64,000 nt of DNA from contig BTRK01000006.1 of NCBI GenBank assembly GCA_036245805.1, positions 46,803,257 through 46,867,256 on the forward strand. The letters are read 5' to 3'. How positions within the stretch are numbered: the stretch's first letter is position 1; each line of letters starts with the position of its first letter. Of this stretch, positions 44,617 to 55,400 are shown piece by piece. The position numbers and the translations under genes were made by a program. The stretch is from Pristionchus mayeri. Taxonomy: Eukaryota; Nematoda; Chromadorea; Rhabditida; Neodiplogasteridae. The notes below the pieces were generated by a model. It had not been told where the DNA came from. It ran no database searches and was given only the letters and a program-made list of their open reading frames with translations.

Positions 44617-44749
44617 AGTAGACCTCGATCGAATCGCGTTGATAAGCGCTCCTCTGACGCATATCGCCCCCTTGTACTGACGATGCATTAGATAGTGCGA
44701 CGGCCTCATCACGCTGATCATGATCGTTGTCTGTATTAATTCCTTGTTG

Positions 44750-46447
44750 ATGACGCGTGCGGATCGTATTGTCGTACTACTGTTTAATCGTACTGTTTAT
44801 TCTGTTAAATCGTACTGTTAATTTGATAAATAGTATCAATCGTACTGCTAAATCGTTATCGCACAAATCATTAAATAATCACTTAAGCGGAAATTACAAA
44901 TTTTTATCAGTGATGTGGTCGAGGAGTCGTTATCGGATAACGGTTATGCATCACTTATTGGCGAGATAAGGCTTCTGGTAGTTTCTTTTCGGGCTTCCTT
45001 ACATTTTTATACCTTTTTACCAATGCTAGATAAACGATAAATTTTTTGCACATGCCTAGTTCCCTTCATGATTGATCGGACACTGCGATTGTTTTCTTTC
45101 TCACAGTTCTCTAACTAATTGAATGGAAAATTGCCGGTACACATGAAAGTGATTGGGATTTGTGAGTTCGGTTTTCAAATTGAGCTACATTTGCAGTGAA
45201 GTTCAACAAACAACGAAGGAAACGTTGGACAATTTCTACCGTATCCTTCATTCGAAAGTCGAACGATCAATAAATTGGTCAATTTTTCTCATTTCTTCAT
45301 TCGAACTGAGCTCACAGTTCACACAATTTCAGTCTGAGTTCTCTGATCGCTCGCCAATTTGAGTGCATAATTTGCTGACGACACAAACACAAGGCAGAGT
45401 GAACCAAGTGCGATGGAGTTGAGTTGTTGTGCCGAATTGTTACAGGGTTGTTCCTTATTTTCGGACGGATTGATCCTTCATTGAGACATTATGATTAATT
45501 GTGATATTTGGCATGTTGGACAAAAGTCTTGATCTGTTCTTTCCAATAATCTTTCTCTATTCGATCCTACATACATTCCGCTACACAAGCAAGCATGAGT
45601 AATGAAAGTGTATTGCCGAAAATCAAGGACTGCTTTGGATATTGTTTGTGATGCCGGCGTTGCATTTTCTGATCGTTTTCCAAGTTAAAATTTCTAAAAT
45701 TGCTCTAGATGACGCGGGAAGTGGAGTATCTTATATTACACCCGGAATTACAATTTATGAATGACACGAGTTGACATCAATTTCCACCGATTGTAACACC
45801 AGATAATTTTCAAAGATCGATCTGAATCATCATCAGTACTCTTCACAGTATGTGACCAAACATCATGCGATCATCACTAATGGAATAGTTTTGCAGTAAG
45901 ATAGCAATAGCTGAGAGTTCAGCTTGGTATAGGCAAAGAATTAGACGTGAATCGCTCTGTACATAACTTGTCCCATTCTGACTCGTGAGCCTCTTAATAC
46001 CCAGACATAATGTATGTTTTCATGGACGCAGTTGCCCTTTAATTTTTGCCATTACGATCTGTGATTGGCTCTCCAGACGAATGTTGTTTCTATTTTAGTG
46101 CGCCAGTTCCCGATGAATAGTTCCATGGACGTAGACAACAAATCGGAAGGCATTAGAGTTCAACATTCAGGTCGCCTTCTTTCCACTATCATACAATACA
46201 TATATTTCGATAGCAACCTCTTTTGCAAACTCGATTTGTCATTGTTGGCATCTTTGGAAAGAGCACCAAATTATTTTTGAATGCATGTGTAGCGAAGTGA
46301 CGCGCTGAATATCAAATCAACTAGAAATGCCTCCGCGAACATTATTGAACAATCTTCAAAATTAAAGAGATCAAAAAAGGCCAGATTCTTGATTGTTTGG
46401 TCTTGTTAGAATTGGTCGTTCTTTGCATGTCATCAATTATCCTGAGA
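44750..46447. repeat. Array-unit spacer upstream of peptide gene copy 8
   Basis: No gene supported. Contains the ordered array blocks gctgacgacacaaacacaag (45372), gttgacatcaatttccaccg (45770), acccagacataatgtatgtt (about 45999) and tgattggctctccagacga (about 46062). Around 44755-44880 there is a run of aatcgtactgtt/taatcgtactgc words. Confidence 0.6.
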
Positions 46448-46583
46448 GTACGTGACTTTTTCGAACTATCCAGGAAGAATGTGCAGAGAAACGTGCACTT
46501 TACACATGGATCAAAATTGCATCAGGCAAAAATGGCACAGGCTCCGCCCCTTCCAATTGTCATCCGAAAGGCACTATAAAATG
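46448..46583 (+). promoter_or_regulatory. Conserved promoter block of peptide gene copy 8
   Basis: gtacgtgactttttcgaact, the GTGCA...GTGCAC dyad, CTCCGCCCC near 46542-46550 and TATAAAA at 46575-46581, 136 bp upstream of the ATG. Confidence 0.77.
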
Positions 46584-46710
46584 ACCGTTCCGGGGGATCT
46601 CCGCACACATCGCCCTTCTGTTGATATCAAGAGTACCAACATCAACTACTTGTTCTACTCTAAAACAACTTTCTGCCAATTTTTTTCGGCAACCTCAGCA
46701 CACTTCCGAA

Positions 46711-47184
46711 ATGCTTAGCGTAAGCAATACCTCCCTTCACATTCAATTTGTTTTTTTTGGAATTGAGATCCTAGTACTCTACAGAGTTGTTCAATAGCAA
46801 AGTGCGCTTTCAGATCATTGGCATCACTCGTTACTATCCCTACATCATCGGGGACAAGAACGAAGGGCAACGATCTAGAACGAATCCAGATGCCGAATCC
46901 CAAACGTCATCAAAATCGTCAGTAACCCAGAAGAAGTGAGTTTCAGCATATCCACAATCTTTCCCACTTCTTTCTCATATCTTTTACATTTAATACTTGG
47001 ATAAGAATTTTTGTAGTGTACGAGAGATAAATCTAAATATGTATTGTTTTTCTTTCAGATCCAGCTCAAGGTCATTCACCCTCTGCTTCAAAGTCGAGGA
47101 TGACATGAAGAATCATCTCATTGAGGCATCATGTGAGTTTCGATGAATTTTAACGATCAAATAATAACAAATTTCGATTCAGGA
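46711..47184 (+). CDS. Small serine-rich peptide gene, copy 8
   Basis: Exons 46711-46719, 46814-46935, 47059-47132 and 47183-47184; product 68 residues. N-terminal block IIGITRYYPYIIGDKNEGQR, linker of Ser with Asp, Ala, Glu, Gln, Thr and Lys, then SFTLCFKVEDDMKNHLIEAS. The stop codon is T|GA, split by a 50 bp intron; with the intron kept the end would be Cys-Glu-Phe-Arg and TGA. The conserved cattcaccggttgtactcaa stretch follows at about 47265. Confidence 0.75.
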
Positions 47185-47338
47185 GATCTACATGATTTCG
47201 CATTCATCGATCGCTAAGTGTCTCTTCCTTCTCCAGGAACAGCTTCCAAAGACTGCCATTCACCGGTTGTACTCAAATATACGTGTAATAAATATGTTTA
47301 TAATCAGTCCAAGACTTCGACGATCACACAACCATAAT

Positions 47339-48230
47339 TAATTGCGGGAAACAAATTGTTGATCGCTTGACAAATCCTGTTCAACACTGTCAATGATGTC
47401 GTCTGAAGATGTGTATAATTTATTTTATTTTTAGCAGAAATACAGTATTCAAAGAATCTGTTGCTTTTCAAGAGCCTTAGGTCAATTTAGGCAAAACATC
47501 GTAAATGTTCCAGCAACTCAAGTATTACGAACTGTGATTGTACTTCCCGGTCTAATTCGATTATCTTTGCCGTCACAAAAACAAAATATTGTCTGACTTT
47601 TTTGCCCTAGACGCTCGATGTCTGGTGAACTAACGGTGTAATCTAATGCATGAAAGATGAATTTAAGAACCGAACAGCATTATGAATCACTTACTCATGG
47701 CAACTGTCTGTATCTAATTTCTCTGTGAAGGCAATAAGATTGCTTTCACAGAACTTCTCAATTTTCTATGTCTGGGATGTGTATTTGCCGAAACACAAGT
47801 GTGATTGGGCAATATAGAGTGCAATAAACGATAAGGCCAGTGCAATTTGCAATTGATTCAAGAATATGGGCCAAGTTTGTTATGAAAATTAGGCAGCATG
47901 CAGACATGAACAGAGCGTAGAGTTGTTGTCGAAAACATAGACATCCCCCCTTCAAAACAATCTTCGAAAGTTGTAGAAATCGAAAGTCAAAAGATCAAAA
48001 AATCATAGAGCTTCTTTGCTCATCCAAAGTGCATCCAAAGCCTGATCCGTGTAATGGTTGTTCGAACTTTAGATTTCTGCATCCTTGAAGGGTAGCCAGT
48101 TCAGGATGAAAGCTTGCCATCATCAAAACGCCTTGGAAGTTTTAGGGGCCCGCGACCGTTCTGTAGTTGTTGATTCCTCACAAACCTGATAAAATCTTAC
48201 GAATTATCAAGTTTAGTCAAGTGTTTTCAA
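47339..48230. repeat. Duplicate of 42016-42960
   Basis: Near-identical to 42016-42500 at its start and recognisable further on. No gene. Confidence 0.8.
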
Positions 48231-48231
48231 G

Positions 48232-48600
48232 AGGATTCCAAAGGAGTTTCCTGCAAATATTAGAGTGATCAGTGCATGTGATGGCTATTTTTAGTAGATT
48301 CAGATTCCAGAATTCGAAATTCGAGTAATCTTGAGTTGTGAAAGAGTGCATAGCATGAAGAAACCGTGGTATTATTGTTTCAACTCAACAATAGTTATTT
48401 CGCAAATATTCCAAAGGAGTTTAATGCAAATATTGGTTATATTGCAAATATTGGTGTATGTGAGGGCTATTTTTAGTAGATTCAGATTCCAGAATTCGAA
48501 AATCGGGTAACTGCGAGTGGTGAAAGAATGCACAGAATGAAGAACCAGTGATATCATTCTTTCGAACTCAACCATTCACTCAACCCTTCGCAAATCTTCC
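48232..48600 (+). repeat. Local tandem duplication, unit about 180-190 bp
   Basis: The stretch beginning ttccaaaggagttt with tagtagattcagattccaga occurs twice (48235 and 48409), and once in the related block at 42979. It is a small, diverged tandem repeat private to this unit. Confidence 0.7.
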
Positions 48601-48804
48601 ACGATGCTGTTGTTCACGATACTTTTCTCCGAGAGATCTATATTTCCGCCTCTCGACAGAGATCGCATTGCTCAGTGAAAACAATTGATTGATCACTTCG
48701 AGAAAGTGCGAAATACAAATCGTCGCTGCATTCTACGATCACCCTCGAACGGTGGAGAGAGTTCACCGAAAAAAATGAAGTAATCGCATAACCGTTTTAT
48801 AGTA

Positions 48805-50061
48805 TTAGGTTGAACAGAAAGTCTTTATAAACTGTTTTGCTCGATCACTGCTCAGTGCACGAGACCTTTGGTGTTCCCTCGCCTCTAGTGAATAACAAAT
48901 GACAAAGGGACTATGTGGTCAACAACTCCCCATTCCACGCCTTTCATTCTGCTACTAGTAAGATCACGATGTTTGTTCACACGGCCTTGCACATCCGCAA
49001 CGTTCTGTTATTCGTATTCCTCTCTCACACTACAATGAAGGAATAGGAACGTCAGTTGGCTGAAGTGTACGATTCATATGCCACTCACTACCAGACCATG
49101 CGCAATTGGTACCAACTCTTCGAGAAGGGGGACTTTTCCATGGATGATCATGACCGGTCTGGGAGGCCACCCGAGCTGGATTTGGATGCGCTCGTAGTGG
49201 AATTGGATCCTTTCCAAATACCCGCGACATGGCAGCCACACTTGTCATGGCAGCCACACTTATCGCAAAGCACCATCGTAAAATGATTGGTCTCCATTGG
49301 CAAGAAGAAGAAGCTAGGCCGTTTCATACTCCACAAATTGACCCAAGACCAGTTTGACCACCGTGTCGACGATTCCCTTTCTCTACTCACTCTTCACGCT
49401 GGAGATCGATGGGTGGACCGTCTCATAACAGGGGTCGATAAGTGGGTCTGCTATGAGAATCACCATAGGAAGGCACAGTGGGTGGATGCCAATGAGGCCC
49501 CACAGGACGTCGCAAAGCCTGACCTTCACCCTATGAAAATCTTGCTCTCTGCCTGGTGGGGAGTGGATGGCCCGATTTACTGGGAGCTCCTACCCGAGAA
49601 GCGGATAATTACTGGATATGTCTACACTAAACAACTACGGAATCTCAAGAAGAAATCCGCACAATCTGCCCTGAACGGCAAGAAAGTGTACTATCAACAC
49701 GATAACGCCCGACCCCATGTTGTACGGCAGGTCAAGTAGGAGCTGTCCAAATATGGCTGGATGGTTCTCCCTCATAAACCGTATTCTCCTGGCTTGGCCC
49801 CTTCGGATGATTGGTTGTTCTCGGATCTGACCCGTCATCTCGATCAGAGATCCTTCACTTCCCGTGGGGCGATCGAGGCCGCACTCAAGCAATATTTTGA
49901 TTCGCGCCGAGATGGGTTCTATAAGGAGGGAATCCATAAGTTGCCTGAACGTTGGAGATTTGTCGTAGATAACAATGGTGCATACGTTTGATTTCGCTCT
50001 TGCGCTTTATTGTCAGAAGAATTGAAATAAAAAGTTTATAAAGACTTTCTGTTCAACCTAA
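48805..50061 (+). mobile_element. mariner transposon, 1257 bp, inactive
   Basis: Terminal inverted repeats taggttgaacagaaagtctt (left) and its complement (right) of about 28 bp, bounded by TA on both sides (48803-48804 and 50062-50063). Length and structure are typical of mariner. It carries a transposase gene with three in-frame stops. Confidence 0.93.
49032..49991 (+). pseudogene. mariner transposase, DD34D, dead
   Basis: One continuous frame of about 320 codons with stops at 49044-49046 (TAG), 49284-49286 (TGA) and 49737-49739 (TAG). Recognisable parts: the helix-turn-helix end with MRNWYQLFEKGDFSMDDHDR and SGRPPELD, the first catalytic region RLITGVDKWVCYEN, the second HDNARPHVV and the third YSPGLAPSDDWLF. 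Exactly 34 residues lie between the second and third aspartates, which fits DD34D. The first catalytic Asp of TGDEKW is replaced by Val. It ends near RWRFVVDNNGAYV, as in the family. With three stops and a lost catalytic residue it cannot make active enzyme. Confidence 0.92.
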
Positions 50062-50063
50062 TA

Positions 50064-50815
50064 ATTGCAAGATTTTAGGAATTTCAGTAAAAATTAAACT
50101 CTGGAATCTATCATTCTTAGTGTTCCTGATTTCAAATTTTAAAAAAAACGTGCGATTCGCGTTAAAGAAAGTATATGGATTTCGACGCTTTTAAAATGAG
50201 ACAGATCTCGAGACTAGGAAAAGTGCAGCCTAGAAAGCATTAGTTGCTACAACGCAGGCCGCAATGAAGATCGATACTCTTTAACCTTCATCGTCAACGC
50301 ATCAAGCGCCATTAAGGAGACATAGTGGTTGAGTAGGCTGGTCTTTGGCTCCAATACGACTAGCTAGGGGGAAGAGGGAGGCATTTTGAATTATTTTCCT
50401 CTCGCGCATTCTGACCGTCAAAATACACGAAGGTAATGAAGCAGGTAATATATTTTCTAGCATCGGTTATGCAATAACATCCTTGTTCGTCTTTTTGTGA
50501 TTTTGGTGCATAAATCGGGATAGAGATAATATACCGACAAACGGGCAGAAATATGCTCTCATTTAACCATTAGTCCGTCGTACATGGATACATTTTTACT
50601 GAGCAATGTGTCTATTGCCATGCACGCTCTATATTCGCATCTGATTGGGCTTACTTCCGCAATCCTCAAGATCATCAGAAACCGAAGAACGTGTTCATTC
50701 GTATTGTCTCATCAGATATGTTTCACGTAAAATTGCCCATATTCAACACGATTTTCAACAAATGAACCAGGAAAATGTATTATAAATATAAGACATGATC
50801 TTTCTACACACTCAG
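50064..50815. other. Intergenic, no gene supported
   Basis: No exon-like frame or repeat seen. A TATA-like attataaatataag lies at about 50779, just upstream of the next gene. Confidence 0.55.
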
Positions 50816-50820
50816 TTTCA

Positions 50821-51413
50821 ATGCTGTCCACAGCAGAATTTGTGCACATTGTTGTGCTCTACACATTGGATCTCACTGCACTCATTCTCAATGCAATACT
50901 AATCGCAGCAGTTCTCACTCGGTAATTCGATGTTAAAAATCGCGAGTTTGATCTTTGATTTGAATTCCCGCAATTCAATATCTCCGTTCCCTGAAGCGCT
51001 ATAGACTTGAAAAGGTTTACGTGGTTTTCCGACCCTGCGAACCTTACAAACCAAGTCTCAAGTCTCTAGCTCCTCGGTGAAGAAAGGTGTGGAATTGCGG
51101 GAATTCAAGTCAAATATCCAACTCGCAGTTTGTAACGCCACATCAGTGTGACGGTATACATTCACAAAAAAAACTTTGCGATTTGCGGTTTCGTTCGAAA
51201 TTCTTTAATTGTGTTGGTTCACAATGATGCAATAACGTACAATTAATACAATTTCGAACCAAATGCAAGTGATAATCGAAGAAAAATTCTTCGTGATTCA
51301 CTGAATTCATTTTTCAGAACACCGCCATATCTCCATTCGTATTCCGTACTCCTGTTAAACATTGCGATCATTGATACTTCTGCTGCAGTCGTGAGCGCCA
51401 TAATCGCACTGAG
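50821..51413 (+). pseudogene. Truncated serpentine receptor (chemoreceptor-like, srd-type?)
   Basis: Two exons with matching phase (50821-50921 and 51318-51413) encode the start of a membrane protein: MLSTAEFVHIVVLYTLDLTA, a first hydrophobic segment ALILNAILIAAVL, then TPPYLHSYSVLLLNIAIID and a second segment. The LLLN.A..D pattern in the second segment resembles nematode chemoreceptors, particularly the srd class. A further exon starting after ttccag near 51457 is possible (SQMLFRKRFF), but transmembrane segments 3-7 are not found, so this looks like a decayed or partial gene. Confidence 0.5.
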
Positions 51414-51539
51414 GTAGTATTGGTGTCTTATTTACATTTGAAGAACTTTTCCAGTCAAATGCTCTTTAGAAAGCGCTTTTTTGAATGTTGCTTCGACCCT
51501 ACAGAAGGTTGCCAAACTGATCTCTTTATTTTCTAGTCA

Positions 51540-52615
<1,076 letters not shown>

Positions 52616-53497
52616 GCAGACCACGCCCCTCCGATGCCCCGCCCATTATTGATTGGTGTAGTAATGTAGTTTGAACCCGATCTTGTTGTAAAATCCCTCT
52701 CATAGACATGATTAATATTCTTTCTTTTTTTCTTTTATTTCTTTTACAACCACAGAGTCTGGTAGGTCATGATTGAGATACAGTATATTCGCCTTATATA
52801 GCGTTCGATTACAGTACCCAATGTGTAATAAAGTATTACTGTATAAAAAAAAGTAGCTGTCAGTTTCGCTACTCCGTTCGGGCGCTTTTTTGGCGAAGCT
52901 TAAACATGATAATTGTAAAAATCGTATCACATAAAAATAGACGCAACAACTGACAGCAACAACAGCAATAAGGATAACAATAAACAACGAAAACTGCAAA
53001 ATAATGACAAGACATTTCCGAGAACCGCGCGAATAACAGAAAGTGTTCGACCAGTGTGTTCCAAATCCAAGTGTGACAAGTGTGTCCCAATTCTACCCAG
53101 GGTGCCGTGACGAATATAGATCTGGAATTAGAGCTGTTTCACTCAGCAACTCACACCGCAAACGACAGGACTATAAGAACAAGATGATACATTGATCTGT
53201 TATCATCGAAGGCCCCACTTCGCACCAGTAGCATGAGTAAGTACGTCGCGTTATCGGATCCAACGAAAGTTACAGAATCTGGTTCAGGAGACAAGAAGCG
53301 AAAGACCATCTGGAATGCCAGTGATAGATCGTCTGACTAAGCGAGTCGCCCAAGGTTCCGTTTACCAGGAAATGGAATGTAAATTGATACCCTGAAGGTT
53401 CGTCTGACTAAAGTTCTCCTCTAAGTGGCTTGTTCACGAATCTTTGAATTTTGCCCCGATTCATTAAGTGCGGCGGCCAAAGTGTACCGTGAAATGG
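52616..53497. other. Intergenic, no gene supported
   Basis: A 95-codon minus-strand frame (52999-52712) begins with a hydrophobic stretch (SLFIVILIAVVAVSCCVYF), but it lacks other support and has A/T-rich low complexity at its end. I leave it out as a gene. Confidence 0.45.
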
Positions 53498-53505
53498 GTC
53501 CGAAG

Positions 53506-53596
53506 CATAGTTGCCCACCACTGGCGGCGGCAAGTGAGGCACCGCTCATCCATGAATAGGTTGTCATGGGGGTCGCCGGCGGCGTGGGCAACTATG
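53506..53596. mobile_element. 91 bp hAT-like miniature element
   Basis: Terminal inverted repeats catagttgccca and tgggcaactatg, flanked by a perfect 8 bp direct repeat gtccgaag (53498-53505 and 53597-53604). An 8 bp target duplication is the hAT signature. The inside is GC-rich (ctggcggcggc ... gccggcggcg). Confidence 0.8.
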
Positions 53597-53780
53597 GTCC
53601 GAAGGAACAACTTCGAAGCTATGCATTATTGAAAGAATACGAGTGAGATTTTTTTCGCTTCTGCCGTTTCGCCATGTTGTCCCATTTGAGTGCGATCGAA
53701 CGTCAAATATTATAACAACAAGCAGATATTTATGTCTGCGGATAAGTCCATAGATGCAAGAAATATATCAATTTCCATAA

Positions 53781-53786
53781 TTTATT
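53781..53786 (-). terminator. Poly(A) signal of the minus-strand FAR gene
   Basis: AATAAA on the minus strand inside a 3' untranslated stretch (attgtaatttatgcaaag, then tttaataaattatgg) that is also present after the plus-strand FAR gene at 58352-58385. Confidence 0.75.
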
Positions 53787-53843
53787 AAATCTTTGCATAA
53801 ATTACAATAGAATATGAAAATGATGTCTAATCGATCGGTTAGT

Positions 53844-54676
53844 CTACTCCTTGTTGAGGAATCCCTTGGCGAGAGCCTGGACCTTCTCGTTCTTGAAGAC
53901 GCCGGCAGTGATGGGGAAGACCTTCTCGAGGTCGGCCTTAGCCTCATCGGAGAGAGCCACGAACTTCTCATACGCAGCGATGACCTTAACAATAAGGTTT
54001 ACGGGCCGCGCGGTTAAGGATTCTTAAGGAAGGTTAATGAAAAATCCTTAAGGCGAGGCACCTTCTGCTTGAGCTCCTCGAGCGTGGGCTTGTTTCCGGC
54101 GACGACAGCGACCTGGACCTTGCGGGCATCAGCGAGGAGCTACAATAGGGTCATTTAAGATTAGAAGCTAAAGGGTTTGGTTGGCTAATGTCGCAAAGGT
54201 CGCTAAGGACAGCAATATCCTACCTCCTCGAGGAAGGCCTTGGCCTCGGCTCCGAGCTGGTCAACCTTCTCCTTGAGCATACCACGGAGTTTCTCGGCCT
54301 TCTCGTATAGATCGGACGACTTCTCCTTCAGGGCGGCCAGGGCCTTAAAGAATAAGGAATAAGCTTAGCGTTTAGGTTCGATTAAGGCATATGGTTACGA
54401 CTTACCTCATCCTCGTCCTTGTAGCTGGCGTAGTTGGCTCCGATTTCCTTGAGGATCTTCTTGTCCTCCTCGCTGAGGCCAGTCAGGAACTCGGCGGCCT
54501 GGGCGGGGATCAGCTCTGTAATTTTAGGGTTAACGAAAAGCTTACGGTTAACTGTAAAGTTATGGTGGTATGGCTACCGTACCCTTGTACTCGGCCGGCA
54601 CATCATCGATTGAGTTGAAGTCCGCAGAGAAAGCGCACACGGCGAAAAGGGCCAGGAGGGCGATCGATCGGAACAT
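53844..54676 (-). CDS. far-like: Fatty-acid and retinol-binding protein (FAR), 180 aa
   Basis: Exons on the minus strand: 54676-54583, 54515-54406, 54343-54224, 54139-54062 and 53984-53844, all in phase, 180 residues as is usual for the Gp-FAR-1 family. Signal peptide MFRSIALLALFAVCAFSA, then FNSIDDVPAEYKELIPAQA and amphipathic helices (EEDKKILKEIGANYASYKDE; EKAEKLRGMLKEKVDQLGAE), ending VFPITAGVFKNEKVQALAKG. FAR proteins are secreted helical carriers of fatty acids and retinol found only in nematodes. Codon use is strongly biased to C/G-ending codons, suggesting high expression. Introns are short and full of ttaag/cttaa words. About 15 of 180 residues differ from the other copy at 57371-58321. 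Confidence 0.95.
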
Positions 54677-55013
54677 ACCTGGAATGGGATACGGTAGGAT
54701 ACGGTAGTTCAGTGGGCCAGGTGCTCAATATTAGATAGATCTGTGCGGAGATCAATGGGCAATGAAATGCAAGCAGGAAATTGTTGATGAAGGTTGGCTG
54801 GTTAATGGTCCCGCAACTATGAAACTGAACATGGAAAAGCGGGACGAGGAAATACTGGGGAAAGGCAGTGACGATCTAATGATGTAGGCTAGGAATGGAT
54901 CCGAATAATGGATGGGAAAGGTGGAAGAAATAGCGGGAAGAGCTGGCTGGTCTAGTCCCGAAGATGACTGGAAGGCAGCGAGAGCTGATGCTGAAGTGAT
55001 CGAGGACGAGCGC

Positions 55014-55045
55014 TTTTATGCGGGCGCAGCGTGAGGGGCGGAGCC
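55014..55045 (-). promoter_or_regulatory. TATA and GC box of the minus-strand FAR gene
   Basis: On the minus strand ggctccgcccctcacg (around 55031-55045) is followed by cataaaag (55013-55020). The same ggctccgcccctcacgttga arrangement precedes the other FAR gene. It lies about 340 bp from the ATG, leaving room for an unspliced leader. Confidence 0.7.
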
Positions 55046-55074
55046 GGGAAATAGGTGTAATCGTCTGACACTCT

Positions 55075-55260
55075 CCAAATTGCATGATCTCTCGCTTTCT
55101 CTAACCCGCGAGAGAGTATGCAATATGAGGAGACCATTATTCGGAAATAGTGCACGGAGTGGGCAAGTCGGCATGCGCCCTCCTCCTTTCGTGCGATCTC
55201 TCATCAGTCAGACAGAGCGAGGGAGCGTGTGAAACGAGGAGAGCATGCGCCTAATCGCAA
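55075..55260. repeat. Two diverged hairpin repeats upstream of the FAR gene
   Basis: gatctctcgctttctctaac with gcgagagagtatgcaatatg, and gatctctcatcagtcagaca with gagggagcgtgtgaaacgag, are further members of the CTCTC/GAGAG hairpin class. Confidence 0.55.
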
Positions 55261-55269
55261 CGAGAGAGA

Positions 55270-55400
55270 ACGAGAGTTCGAGAAACGATGCCACTCTCTC
55301 TCTCTCTCTTCATTGTACACGCTATCTAGACCGGTAGATCTGCAAGAGAGCCTGTAAAATTAAGAGAGCGTGGTAACGTTTCTCGAACTCTAGAGAAAAC
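55270..55400. repeat. Complete hairpin repeat
   Basis: agagttcgagaaacgatgcc at one end and taacgtttctcgaactctag at the other, around tatctagaccggtagatc; same family as 3126-3241 in the palindrome arms, 30-50 kb away. Confidence 0.7.

Noticed and set aside
52712..52999. 95-codon minus-strand frame with a hydrophobic start
   Set aside because: Could be a small secreted peptide, but there is no promoter, splice or repeat evidence and the C-terminal part is low complexity.
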